DNA from: Streptomyces sp. YIM 130001
GTDB taxonomy: Bacteria; Actinomycetota; Actinomycetes; Streptomycetales; Streptomycetaceae
NCBI RefSeq assembly: GCF_003574445.1
Contig: NZ_KZ984560.1
Coordinates: 1 to 64,000 of the forward strand
Direction of reading: 5' to 3'
DNA: 64,000 bases
Shown piece by piece: positions 17,292 to 25,980 of this stretch. Numbering within the stretch: the stretch's first letter is position 1; each line of letters opens with the position of its first letter. The notes beneath the pieces were generated by a model. The model saw only the letters and a list, made by a program, of their open reading frames with translations. It was not told the origin of the DNA and ran no database searches. A program made the translations under genes and the position numbers.

Positions 17292-17567
17292 TCAGCCGCC
17301 GGCCACCGCCGGAATGATCGAGACGCCGGCGCCGTCCGGAGTCGCGGTCTCGAGGCCCTGCTCGAAGCGCACGTCGTCGTCGTTCACGTAGACGTTCACG
17401 AAGCGCCGCAGCTTGCCCTGGTCGTCCAGGACGCGCGCAGCGATCCCCGTGTGGTTCTTCTCCAGGTCCGCGATGACCTCGGCGAGAGTCCCGCCCTCGG
17501 CGGAGACCTCGGACCGGCCACCGGTGTAGGTACGAAGGATGGTGGGGATACGGACGTTCACGCTCAT
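17292..17567 (-). CDS. Ubiquitin-like sulfur-carrier protein (CysO/MoaD/ThiS family)
   Basis: A 91-residue beta-grasp protein ending in the AGG tail needed for C-terminal thiocarboxylate formation. It resembles actinobacterial CysO, which delivers sulfide for an alternative cysteine synthesis route; cysM and the Mec+ peptidase are not present here. It follows threonine synthase on the same strand after an 88-bp gap, so the two are probably co-transcribed. A role in cysteine, methionine or another thio-cofactor route cannot be separated from sequence alone. Confidence 0.8.
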   Translation of the reverse strand: MSVNVRIPTILRTYTGGRSEVSAEGGTLAEVIADLEKNHTGIAARVLDDQGKLRRFVNVYVNDDDVRFEQGLETATPDGAGVSIIPAVAGG

Positions 17568-17655
17568 GAGTTCACCTCAAAATCTGGCCGCTCCGGCGGT
17601 TCGGGAGCGGGGGCCGGGGGCAGCGCCTCCGGTTTCGGGAAGGGGCGGGGTGGGG

Positions 17656-18960
17656 CTATTCGGCCAGCCCCGCGGCACGGAACGCGTCGAGCGACGGCTT
17701 GATCACCGCAGTGGCCTGCGACGTCGACGCCACCGCGTCCAACGTCTTCAGACCGTCCCCGGTATTGAGCACGACCGTGGTCAGCGCCGGATCCAGCGCC
17801 CCGGACGCGAGCAGCTTGCGGGTCACACCCACCGTCACCCCGCCCGCGGTCTCCGCGAAGATCCCCTCCGTACGGGCGAGCAGCTTGATCGCGTCGACGA
17901 CCTGCTCGTCGTCCACGTCCTCCACACCGCCACCGGTACGCCGCGCGATGTCCAGGACGTACGGCCCGTCCGCCGGGTTGCCGATGGCGAGCGACTTCGC
18001 GATGGTGTCCGGCTTCTGCGGGCGCACCACGTCGTGGCCGTCCCGGAAGGCCGTCGACACCGGCGAGCAGCCCTCGGCCTGCGCACCGAAGATCTTGTAC
18101 GGCTTGTCCTCGACCAGACCGAGCTCGATCAGCTCCTTGAGCCCCTTGTCGATCTTCGTGAGCTGGGAGCCGGAGGCCACCGGGATCACGAGCTGGTCGG
18201 GCAGCTGCCAGCCGAGCTGCTCGCAGATCTCGTACGCCAGGGTCTTGGAGCCCTCCGCGTAGTACGGGCGGAGGTTGACGTTCACGAAGCCCCAGCCCTC
18301 GCCGAGCGAGTCGCCGATGAGCTCGGAACAGAAGCGGTTCACGTCGTCGTAGTTGCCCTCGATACCCACGAGGTCGCCGCCGTAGACCGCGGCCATGACG
18401 ACCTTGCCCTGCTCCAGGTCGTGCGGGATGAACACACAGGAGCGGAAGCCGGCGCGGGCGGCCGCGGCGCCGACGGCACCGGCCAGGTTGCCGGTGGAGG
18501 AGCAGGAGAGCGTGGTGAAACCGAAGGCGCGGGCGGCCTCGATGGCCTGGGCGACGACGCGGTCCTTGAAGGAGTGCGTCGGGTTGCCCGAGTCGTCCTT
18601 GATGAACAGGCCGCCGGTGACGCCCAGTTCACGGGCGAGGTTGTCGGCCTTGACGAGCTTGGTCCAGCCCGGGTTGATGTTCGGCTTCGACGCCACGTCG
18701 GCGGGGACGGGCAGCAGCGGCGCGTACCGCCAGATGTTGTCGGGGCCGGCCTCGATCTGCCGGCGCAGCGCCTCGGGGTCGCCGGTGGGCAGGTCGTAGG
18801 CCACCTCGAGCGGGCCGAAGCACAGCTCGCAGGCGAAGATCGGGCCGAGCGCGAAACGCTCGCCGCACTCGCGACAGGACAGTGCCGCGGCGGGTCCGAG
18901 ATTCACGGACGCGGTGTCGGCGGCGGGGGTGGTGTCTGCTTCGGCGGATTGCACAGCCAT
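17656..18960 (-). CDS. thrC: Threonine synthase
   Basis: A PLP enzyme converting O-phosphohomoserine to threonine. The 434-residue form starts at 18960; GGAGAAAGGG lies 10-20 bases upstream, and an in-frame ATG at 18984 is the alternative. An N-terminal CxxC pair set (LSCRECGERF and FACELCFGPLEV) looks like a zinc knuckle, as in the longer class of threonine synthase. The PLP lysine is in THSFKDRVV and a phosphate-binding SSTGN loop follows. A sulfur-carrier gene lies downstream. Confidence 0.9.
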   Translation of the reverse strand: MAVQSAEADTTPAADTASVNLGPAAALSCRECGERFALGPIFACELCFGPLEVAYDLPTGDPEALRRQIEAGPDNIWRYAPLLPVPADVASKPNINPGWTKLVKADNLARELGVTGGLFIKDDSGNPTHSFKDRVVAQAIEAARAFGFTTLSCSSTGNLAGAVGAAAARAGFRSCVFIPHDLEQGKVVMAAVYGGDLVGIEGNYDDVNRFCSELIGDSLGEGWGFVNVNLRPYYAEGSKTLAYEICEQLGWQLPDQLVIPVASGSQLTKIDKGLKELIELGLVEDKPYKIFGAQAEGCSPVSTAFRDGHDVVRPQKPDTIAKSLAIGNPADGPYVLDIARRTGGGVEDVDDEQVVDAIKLLARTEGIFAETAGGVTVGVTRKLLASGALDPALTTVVLNTGDGLKTLDAVASTSQATAVIKPSLDAFRAAGLAE

Positions 18961-18988
18961 GGAGGCGAGGCCCTTTCTCCTCATCTTT

Positions 18989-19011
18989 CTTGCGACGCAC
19001 TTCGCCGCAAG
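18989..19011. promoter_or_regulatory. Hairpin in the thrC 5' leader; rest of the 18961-19321 gap is plain
   Basis: CTTGCG-N11-CGCAAG can form a 6-bp stem about 30 bp upstream of the thrC start. It may influence translation, but no known riboswitch pattern is evident. The remainder of the gap must also hold the gpgS promoter; I could not place it. Confidence 0.3.
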
Positions 19012-19321
19012 ACGGATTTGGCACCTTCCCTAGTCGGGAGCCTCACTGTGCTGATCACCGGTCCTTGGCACCGTGCGGTGCGGACGGGTGGCGAGACCGA
19101 CTGGAGGGTTGCCGGGGCTTCAACGGGCCGTTCCCTCTGCCCCTCTGGATGAGCGGTATGTGGTTGTCGGCGGACGCCCCCGGCATGCGACGGTCATCCG
19201 CGTTGTTCAAGACTGTAACCGAAGGCAGTCACTGTTGAGATAGTCGTCCGAACGGCGAGATGGATCACAGCGCTACGCCTCGGACCGAACGACGACACCT
19301 GCAGGCGAGGGGACACGGGAC

Positions 19322-20299
19322 GTGCTCGAAGAGGTGGAACGCTGGCTGACCAGGCGTTCCTGGTCGGTTTCCGACCGCCGGACGGACCTCCTGCTCGACG
19401 CGAAGGCAGGCCGGGGCAGCCGGATCAGCGTCGTGCTGCCCGCGCTCGACGAGCAGGCGACGGTCGGCGCGATCGTCTCGACCATCCGGCGCGAGCTGAT
19501 GAGCCCGGCCGTCCCGCTGGTCGACGAGCTGGTCGTGATCGACTCCGGGTCCCGCGACCGCACCGCGGAGGTCGCGGCCGCGGCGGGTGCCCGGGTCGTG
19601 CACCGGGACGCGATCCTGCCGCGGATTCCCGCCCTGCCCGGCAAGGGCGAGGTGCTGTGGCGTTCACTCCTGGTGACCGGCGGCGACATCGTGTGCTTCG
19701 TGGACGCGGACCTCAGGGAGTTCTCCGCCGACTTCGTGCGCGGGATCGTCGGGCCGCTGCTCACCGATCCGGACGTGCAGTTCGTGAAGGCCATGTACGA
19801 CCGGCCGCTCGGCGAGGTCGCCGACGAGGACCACGGCGGCGATCCGGGCGGCGACCAGGGCGGCCGGGTGACCGAGCTGGTGGCGCGGCCGCTGCTCAAT
19901 CTGCACTGGCCGCAGCTGGCCGGTTTCGTGCAGCCGCTCGGCGGCGAGTACGCGGTCCGGCGCTCGCTGCTCGAGCAGCTCCCGTTCCCCGTCGGCTACG
20001 GCGTGGAGCTGGGCCTGCTCGTCGACGCGCTGCACACCGTGGGCCTCGACGCGCTCGCCCAGGTCGACGTCGGCGTGCGCAAGCACCGGCACCAGGACAG
20101 CCGGGCGCTCGGGCGGATGGCCGCCGCGATCTACCGCACCGCGCAGCTGCGGCTCGCCCGCGGTCATCTGGTGCGGCCGCGGCTCACCCAGTTCGAGCGC
20201 GGGCCCGGCGGTTTCGAGCCACACACCCGTCCGGTCGACACCGAAGAGCGCCCCCCGATGGGAAATCTCGCCGAGTACCAGGCCCGTCGTGTGGCGTAA
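19322..20299 (+). CDS. gpgS: Glucosyl-3-phosphoglycerate synthase
   Basis: A GT81-type enzyme that transfers glucose from a nucleotide sugar to 3-phosphoglycerate, the first step to glucosylglycerate. The 325-residue protein has the GT-A fold landmarks SVVLPALDEQATVG, DELVVIDSGSRDRT, the LPGKGEVLW loop and the metal-binding DAD motif in VCFVDADLREF. GTG start. It is followed by a surface protein and otsA, so compatible-solute and glucan-precursor genes cluster here. Confidence 0.88.
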   Translation: MLEEVERWLTRRSWSVSDRRTDLLLDAKAGRGSRISVVLPALDEQATVGAIVSTIRRELMSPAVPLVDELVVIDSGSRDRTAEVAAAAGARVVHRDAILPRIPALPGKGEVLWRSLLVTGGDIVCFVDADLREFSADFVRGIVGPLLTDPDVQFVKAMYDRPLGEVADEDHGGDPGGDQGGRVTELVARPLLNLHWPQLAGFVQPLGGEYAVRRSLLEQLPFPVGYGVELGLLVDALHTVGLDALAQVDVGVRKHRHQDSRALGRMAAAIYRTAQLRLARGHLVRPRLTQFERGPGGFEPHTRPVDTEERPPMGNLAEYQARRVA

Positions 20300-20337
20300 C
20301 GCATGATTGCTCCGCTTATTGCATAAATTCCGCCTTT

Positions 20338-22488
20338 ATGTGGTTCAGACGGACAAAAGGGAAGCGGCCGCGGGCCGCCGCACGATTCACCGGGGCCCTG
20401 ATCGCCTCGGCCACGGCCGCGACGGCGCTCGTCGGCACCGCGTCACCCGCCGCAGCTGACGTGATCGAACCCTTCACCAAGCGCTACGACGAATCCCTCT
20501 ACGGCGATTTCAGGACCATCGGCAACACGGTCATGGGCTGCCCGACCACCCCCGCCGACATGGCGGCGCGATGTGCGGTCGCGGCGAGCGGCGAGGGCTC
20601 CGACAACAACAACACCTTCGACATGCAGCGGGTCGACACCACGGGCACCACCCCCGGCTACGGCTCGAGCACCGGCCAGGTCGAGATCCCGCCCGGCGCC
20701 GAGGTCGCCTACGCCCGCCTCTTCTGGGGCGGCAACGACGGCACGTACAAGTTCGGCAGGAACCAGCTGCAGCGCTGCGACGTGTCCGGCGCAGATGTCG
20801 AAGGCTCCCCCGGCGACCCGCTCGACGCCGTGCCCGAGGTGGGCGTCGCGGGCGGCGCGGCGAGCAAGGTCTCACCGCGGAACATGGTCCAGGACCCGAC
20901 GGACACCAACGGCCCGCACTACTACACCGGCGAGGCCGACGTGACCTCGCTGTTCAGCGGCGTCACCGGCACCGGCGCGCCCCTCCCGGTCTCCGTCGGC
21001 GGCGTCTGGGCGCCGAACGGCAAGGGCTGTGTGGCCGGTTGGTCAATGACAGTGGTCTACCAGTACGACGCCCCGAACGAGCGGTACGCCCCGGACCGCC
21101 GCAACGTCTACGTGTACGGCGGCCACGTCCTGCAGCGCTCCACCTCGCCGGCCACCACGGTCGGCGTCGACGGCTTCTACCGCACCGCGGGCAAGCCGCG
21201 CGCGAGCGTCACGGCGTACGAGGGTGACTGGAACACGCCGGGCGACCGCTTCCTCGTCGACGGGCAGAACGTCACCGAGGCGCACACCGGCAACACCAAC
21301 AACTTCTTCATCAGCGAGGACGACGGCTCGGTCGACCCCAGGTACCGCAACAACCTGAGCATCGACGCGAAGGAGTTCGACGTCCCCGAGGGCGCCATCC
21401 CGGAGGGCGCCACCGACGCCGATCTCACCTTCGAGACCAAGGGCGACACCTATGTCCCCTCCGCTCTCGCCTTCTCCGTCCCGGTGCCGGACCTGGAGGT
21501 GACCAAGACGGCGAGCCCGGCGAAGGTCCACCCCGGGGACACCGTGACGTACACGGTGAAGGCCAAGAACGTCAGCCGACTCCCGTACCCCAACGCCAAG
21601 TTGACCGACGACCTGACCGACACCCTGGACGACGCGACGTACAACAAGGACGCGAAGGCCACCATCGGGCAGGTCGGTTACGACGAGCCGCGGCTCTCCT
21701 ACACCGGGGACATCCCGGCCGGTGAGACCGCGACTCTCACCTACTCGGTCACGGTCGACGACCCGATGCGCGGCGACGGCAAGCTGCGTAACGACGTGGA
21801 TGTGCTGACCCCTCGCTCCAACTGCGACGAGGACAGCACCGACCCGGCCTGCGGCGCCACGCCCGAGGTCGATCCGTCGGCCCCGCCGGTGCCGCCCCTG
21901 ACCGTGGAGAGCAGCCCGCAGGACGGCGAGATTCCGCCGTGCACCTCCACCACCAACACGGTCAGGATCACCAACCAGAGCAAGGACCCGCGCAGGGACG
22001 CGTCCTTCGAGTGGCCCGTCCGCAAGGGCGACAAGCCCGTCGCGAGCAGCGGCGAGATCGTCCGTGAGGGCTCGACGTACGTGTGGCGGGGCGACGTCGC
22101 CGCGCGGAGCACGGTCACCGTCACGCAGGAGGTGAAGGCGTCCTGCACCGCGGGCGAGAAGGTCGTGATCCCGGTGACCTCCCGGGTGGAGAAGACCAAC
22201 TGCCCGTCCGCCGCCGAGCGTCCGGCGCGGGGCACGGGCCCCTGCGTGTCCGTGATCCTCGCGGAGCGGGAGCAGCACCGTCCGCCTCCGGCGTCGGAGT
22301 CGCCTGATCCCGGTCACCATGACGGCGGGCCGAAGCCCGGTCACGACGGTGGGCCGAAGCCCGGTCACGACGGTGGTGGCCTCGCCAATACGGGATCCAG
22401 CGACGGCACGCTGCTGTACGGGGGCCTCGCACTCGCCCTCGGCGCGCTCGGCGTCCTGATGCTGGCGCTCTCACGCCGCCGCCGGTAG
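20338..22488 (+). CDS. Cell-wall-anchored surface protein with LAXTG sortase signal
   Basis: A 716-residue exported protein: signal peptide (residues 1-40, ending ASPAAA), a large beta-rich region with SGVTGTG- and VVYQYD-containing segments, DUF11/CARDB-like repeats from about 383 (VPDLEVTKTASPAKVHPGDT), a Pro/His/Asp spacer with PGHDGGPK repeats, then LANTG at 682-686, a membrane helix and an RRRR tail. LAXTG is the signal of class E sortases of high-GC Gram-positives, so it should be covalently wall-linked. No ribosome site precedes the ATG, and no other in-frame start is available. Confidence 0.8.
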   Translation: MWFRRTKGKRPRAAARFTGALIASATAATALVGTASPAAADVIEPFTKRYDESLYGDFRTIGNTVMGCPTTPADMAARCAVAASGEGSDNNNTFDMQRVDTTGTTPGYGSSTGQVEIPPGAEVAYARLFWGGNDGTYKFGRNQLQRCDVSGADVEGSPGDPLDAVPEVGVAGGAASKVSPRNMVQDPTDTNGPHYYTGEADVTSLFSGVTGTGAPLPVSVGGVWAPNGKGCVAGWSMTVVYQYDAPNERYAPDRRNVYVYGGHVLQRSTSPATTVGVDGFYRTAGKPRASVTAYEGDWNTPGDRFLVDGQNVTEAHTGNTNNFFISEDDGSVDPRYRNNLSIDAKEFDVPEGAIPEGATDADLTFETKGDTYVPSALAFSVPVPDLEVTKTASPAKVHPGDTVTYTVKAKNVSRLPYPNAKLTDDLTDTLDDATYNKDAKATIGQVGYDEPRLSYTGDIPAGETATLTYSVTVDDPMRGDGKLRNDVDVLTPRSNCDEDSTDPACGATPEVDPSAPPVPPLTVESSPQDGEIPPCTSTTNTVRITNQSKDPRRDASFEWPVRKGDKPVASSGEIVREGSTYVWRGDVAARSTVTVTQEVKASCTAGEKVVIPVTSRVEKTNCPSAAERPARGTGPCVSVILAEREQHRPPPASESPDPGHHDGGPKPGHDGGPKPGHDGGGLANTGSSDGTLLYGGLALALGALGVLMLALSRRRR

Positions 22489-22497
22489 CCGGAACAC

Positions 22498-22534
22498 GGC
22501 CCCGCTCCCCGGACGCAGTCAGGGGAGCGGGGCC
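22498..22534. terminator. Terminator after the surface-protein gene
   Basis: A 13-bp perfect stem, GGCCCCGCTCCCC and complement, around an 11-base loop, starting 10 bp after the stop codon. Confidence 0.8.
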
Positions 22535-22610
22535 GACGCCGAGGGCGGCCGCAGGACACCGGGGCACCCCCGACGTTTGCCGGTCCCCCGCACCGGCTAG
22601 GTAACGCCAC

Positions 22611-24017
22611 ATGCCCGATCAAGCAGCGCAGCTGCTCGTCGCGTCGAATCGCGGCCCCGTCTCGTACCGCCTCACCGGCACCGACCCCCGCACGCTGGAA
22701 GCACAGCGTGGCGGGGGCGGTCTCGTCTCGGGGCTCTCCGCCATCGGTCCCGACGCCGGCGCCCTGTGGGTGTGCGCCGCGCTCGGTGACGGCGACCGCG
22801 AGGCGGTCGCCCGCGGGGTCGGTGAGCCGGGCGTGCGGATGATCGCGATCGAGCCGGAGGTGCAGGCCGACGCGTACAACGGCATCGCGAACTCGGTCCT
22901 GTGGTTCGTGCACCACATGCTCTACCAGACGCCCCAGGAACCGTCGTTCGGCCCGGATTTCCGCCGCCAGTGGGCACATTACGAGAGGTACAACCAGGCG
23001 TTCGCCGAGGCTCTCGCCGCCGAGGCGGCGCCGGGTGCGGCCGTGATCGTGCAGGACTACCACCTCTCGCTCGTCCCCGGAATGCTCCGCGAGCTCCGCG
23101 ACGACCTCCGCATCGGCCACTTCTCGCACACCCCGTGGGCGCCCATCGAGTACTTCCGCCTGCTCCCGGACGACGTGGCGCGACAGCTCCTCGAGGGCAT
23201 GCTCGGCGCCGACCGTCTCGGGTTCCTCACCCGCCGCTGGGCCGACGCCTTCACCGCCTGCTGCACGGACCTGCTCGGCCCGGACGCCCTCGACGGCACC
23301 GAGACCGGTGTGCACGGTCTCGGCGCGGACGCCGGCTTCCTGCGCGAGCGCGCCCACCGCGCGGACGTCGAGGAGCGCATCACCGCACTGCGCGAGCAGA
23401 TCGGCGGCACGGACCGCCGCACGATCGTGCGCGTCGACCGCACCGAGCTGTCCAAGAACATCGTCCGCGGACTGCAGGCCTACCGGCTCCTCCTGGAGAC
23501 CCGCCCCGAGTGGCGCGAACGCGTCGTACACCTCGCCTTCGCCTACCCGTCCCGCCAGGACCTGGCCGTCTACCGCGACTACACCGCGGAGGTCTCCCGG
23601 GTCGCCGAGGAGATCAACTCCACGTACGGCACGCCTGGTTGGACGCCGGTGGTGCTGCACCTGAAGGACGACTTCGCCCGCTCCCTCGCCGCGTACCGCA
23701 TCGGGGACGTGGCCCTGGTCAACCCGGTCCGCGACGGCATGAACCTGGTCGCGAAGGAGGTCCCGGTGGTCTCCGACGACGGCTGTGCCCTCGTCCTGTC
23801 CCGGGAGGCGGGCGCGGCGGCGGAGCTCTCGGACGACGCCCTCGTCGTCAACCCGTACGACATCTCCGCCACCGCCGAGGCCCTGCACCAGGGCCTGACG
23901 ATGCCCGCCGCGGAACGCACCGCCCGCACCGCACGCCTCACCGCCGCCGCTACCGCCCTCCCGCCGGAGCGCTGGTTCCTCGACCAACTGGACGCCCTGC
24001 GCGGTCCGGCGACCTGA
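22611..24017 (+). CDS. otsA: Trehalose-6-phosphate synthase
   Basis: A GT20 retaining glucosyltransferase joining a nucleotide-activated glucose to glucose-6-phosphate. The 468-residue protein shows ASNRGPVSYR and RGGGGLVSGL at the N-terminus, the QDYHLSLVPGMLR and FSHTPWAPIEYFR motifs, and the C-terminal nucleotide-binding VNPVRDGMNLVAKEV. The partner phosphatase otsB lies 7.4 kb away on the other strand, separated by a sulfur operon. Its 3' end overlaps the convergent monooxygenase gene by 68 bp. Confidence 0.93.
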   Translation: MPDQAAQLLVASNRGPVSYRLTGTDPRTLEAQRGGGGLVSGLSAIGPDAGALWVCAALGDGDREAVARGVGEPGVRMIAIEPEVQADAYNGIANSVLWFVHHMLYQTPQEPSFGPDFRRQWAHYERYNQAFAEALAAEAAPGAAVIVQDYHLSLVPGMLRELRDDLRIGHFSHTPWAPIEYFRLLPDDVARQLLEGMLGADRLGFLTRRWADAFTACCTDLLGPDALDGTETGVHGLGADAGFLRERAHRADVEERITALREQIGGTDRRTIVRVDRTELSKNIVRGLQAYRLLLETRPEWRERVVHLAFAYPSRQDLAVYRDYTAEVSRVAEEINSTYGTPGWTPVVLHLKDDFARSLAAYRIGDVALVNPVRDGMNLVAKEVPVVSDDGCALVLSREAGAAAELSDDALVVNPYDISATAEALHQGLTMPAAERTARTARLTAAATALPPERWFLDQLDALRGPAT

Positions 24018-25074
24018 GCGCCGGAAGGACGGTTTCGGCCACTCGGTGGGCCTCCTCCAGGAGGGGATTGCCGGACAGGATGAAGGTGTCGACGCGCAGA
24101 TCCTCGTACTCCTTGAGGCGCTCGACGACCTGGGCGGTCGAACCGACCACTGCGGTGCCGGGACCCGGCCGGAACAGGCTCATCCCGGGCCAGAGGTTGG
24201 GGTGTTCCTCCAGTTCGCGGGCGTGCGCCGGCACCTTGCCGCCGTGCTGCCGGAACTGCCGCTTCCAGCCGACGCCGTCCTCGTCCGCCCGCTCGCCCAG
24301 CTGCCGGGCGTACGTCGCGTCGCTGGTGACGTCGAGCAGCCGGTCGGCCGCCGCCCAGGCCTCCTGCTCGGTGTCGCGGACGATGAGGTGGAGGCGCAGC
24401 CCGATGCGCAGGGTGCGACCGTACGCGGCGGCCCGTTCGCGCACCCGGTCGAGCTTCTCCTTGAGCAGGTGCGGGGGTTCGCCCCAGGTCAGGTAGACGT
24501 CCACATGTTCCGCGGCCATCTCGATGCCGGGGGCGGACGAGCCGCCGAACCAGAGCGGGATGTGCGGATCCTGTACCGGCTTCAGGTCACGGAAGGAGGC
24601 GCCCGCGTCCGAGAGGTCGTAGAACTCGCCCTTGTGGTCGAAGACTTCACCTGCGGTGAGCCGCTTCACGATCGACCAGTACTCGGCGCTGAGCTCGTAG
24701 CGCCGGTCGTGCTCGACCTGGAGGCCGTACTCGCGCAGGGTCCGGGTCGAGCCGTTGACCACGTTGAAGCGCAGCCGGCCGCCGAAGAGGGTGTCGAAGC
24801 TGAGCGCCATCTTGGCCAGCAGCGTCGGTGAGATCAGTCCCGGGTGGACGGCGAGCAGTGGCTTGAAACGGGTGCTGGTGGATGCCGCGAGCGCACTGCC
24901 GAGCGGCCATACGTCGTAGAGGTCGGTGGCCAGGAGTGCGCCGGTGAAGCCGAGACGTTCGACGGAACCGGCCAGTTGCTGGAGATAGCCCAGGTCGACG
25001 GGCCTGCGTCCGGCCGGCTCCCAGGGGTAGGCGCCTTCGCGCGGAATGATGTACCAGAGGACTTCGGAAGCCAT
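23950..25074 (-). CDS. SsuD-like FMNH2-dependent monooxygenase (LLM class)
   Basis: A 374-residue luciferase-like flavin monooxygenase close to alkanesulfonate monooxygenase SsuD (about 380 residues). It shows LWYIIPREGAYPW at the N-terminus, GRLRFNVVNG, and the C-terminal GMSLFRPGPGTAVVGS. Such enzymes use reduced FMN and oxygen to cleave C-S bonds, releasing sulfite. It is the last gene of a six-gene operon, 12 bp after the binding-protein homologue. No SsuE-type reductase is in the operon; a flavin reductase lies at 39790. The substrate (sulfonate, sulfone or sulfinate) is not determined by sequence. Confidence 0.85.
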   Translation of the reverse strand: MASEVLWYIIPREGAYPWEPAGRRPVDLGYLQQLAGSVERLGFTGALLATDLYDVWPLGSALAASTSTRFKPLLAVHPGLISPTLLAKMALSFDTLFGGRLRFNVVNGSTRTLREYGLQVEHDRRYELSAEYWSIVKRLTAGEVFDHKGEFYDLSDAGASFRDLKPVQDPHIPLWFGGSSAPGIEMAAEHVDVYLTWGEPPHLLKEKLDRVRERAAAYGRTLRIGLRLHLIVRDTEQEAWAAADRLLDVTSDATYARQLGERADEDGVGWKRQFRQHGGKVPAHARELEEHPNLWPGMSLFRPGPGTAVVGSTAQVVERLKEYEDLRVDTFILSGNPLLEEAHRVAETVLPALRSPDRAGRPVGRGTSAPAGGR

Positions 25075-25086
25075 CGCCGTCCGCCC

Positions 25087-25980
25087 TCAGCTCTGCGCGG
25101 TGACGGTATGCGCGACGGCGGCCGCCACGGTCACCGGGCGGTCGATGAAGCCCGTACGCAGGAAGATGTCGGCCGCTTCCTGCTGCTCGGCGAGGAACGC
25201 CTCGTCGACCTGCTCGATGCGCCACGGCAGGGACCGCAGCGCCTCTTCCCAGTCGTCGACCGTTCCGGGCTGCTGCTCGGACGCCAACCGGGCCGTCTCG
25301 TCGGGGTGTTCGGCCGCCCAGGAGTCGGCGCGCGCGAGCGCCCGGGTCAGCGCGTCGACGACCTCCGGCCGCTGCTCGGCCAGGTCACGCCGGGTGAAGA
25401 ACACCGAACGGTCGCTGATCACCTCACCGGTGGGGACCAGCACCCGCAGGCCTCCGGCCCGGCGCGCGGCCGCCAACTGCGGGCCCTGCGCGACCCAGGC
25501 CGCGATCTCCCCGTCCCGCAGCAGCCGCTCGCTGCCGGCGTCGCTGCGGACGGCGGTGATGTCGGTGGCGTAGGAGAGGCCGGCGTCGTCCAGGGCCTTG
25601 GCGATCAGATGGGTCTGCCAGGAGCCGATCGCCAGGTGGACGGTGCCGCCCTTGAGGTCGGCGACGGTACGCGCCGGGCTGTCCTCGGTGACGAGGAGCG
25701 CGCCGTGCTCGGGGCGCGGCGCGGAGACGGCGGTGTAGACGAGGTCGTGGCCGGCCGCCTGGGCGGTGACGGGCGGGGTCGAGCCGGTGCCGCCGAAGTC
25801 GATCACACCCTGGCTGAGCAGCTCGCCGGTGCGGACGCCGTTCGTGTACGGGTGGAAGGCCACGGTCTCGCCGACGGTGGCGAGTTCCTCGGCCGCGAAG
25901 TCGAGGTGGGGGCGGCCGGACAGGTGGGCGAGGTGGAAGAGGGTCGGGTTGCTGTGGTGCACACCGATGGTGATGGTCAT
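25087..25980 (-). CDS. SsuA-like substrate-binding protein homologue without signal peptide
   Basis: A 297-residue protein with the NMT1/SsuA periplasmic-binding fold (GVIDFGGTGSTPPVTAQAAG, then ARTVADLKGGTVHLAIGSW). It begins MTITIGVHHSNPTL with no signal peptide or lipobox, so it should stay in the cytoplasm. It lacks the YxxCPVP cysteine motif of the DszB-like gene in the same operon. It starts immediately after the ATPase stop codon (no gap), implying coupled translation. It could be an enzyme or a sensor rather than a transport component. Confidence 0.65.
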   Translation of the reverse strand: MTITIGVHHSNPTLFHLAHLSGRPHLDFAAEELATVGETVAFHPYTNGVRTGELLSQGVIDFGGTGSTPPVTAQAAGHDLVYTAVSAPRPEHGALLVTEDSPARTVADLKGGTVHLAIGSWQTHLIAKALDDAGLSYATDITAVRSDAGSERLLRDGEIAAWVAQGPQLAAARRAGGLRVLVPTGEVISDRSVFFTRRDLAEQRPEVVDALTRALARADSWAAEHPDETARLASEQQPGTVDDWEEALRSLPWRIEQVDEAFLAEQQEAADIFLRTGFIDRPVTVAAAVAHTVTAQS

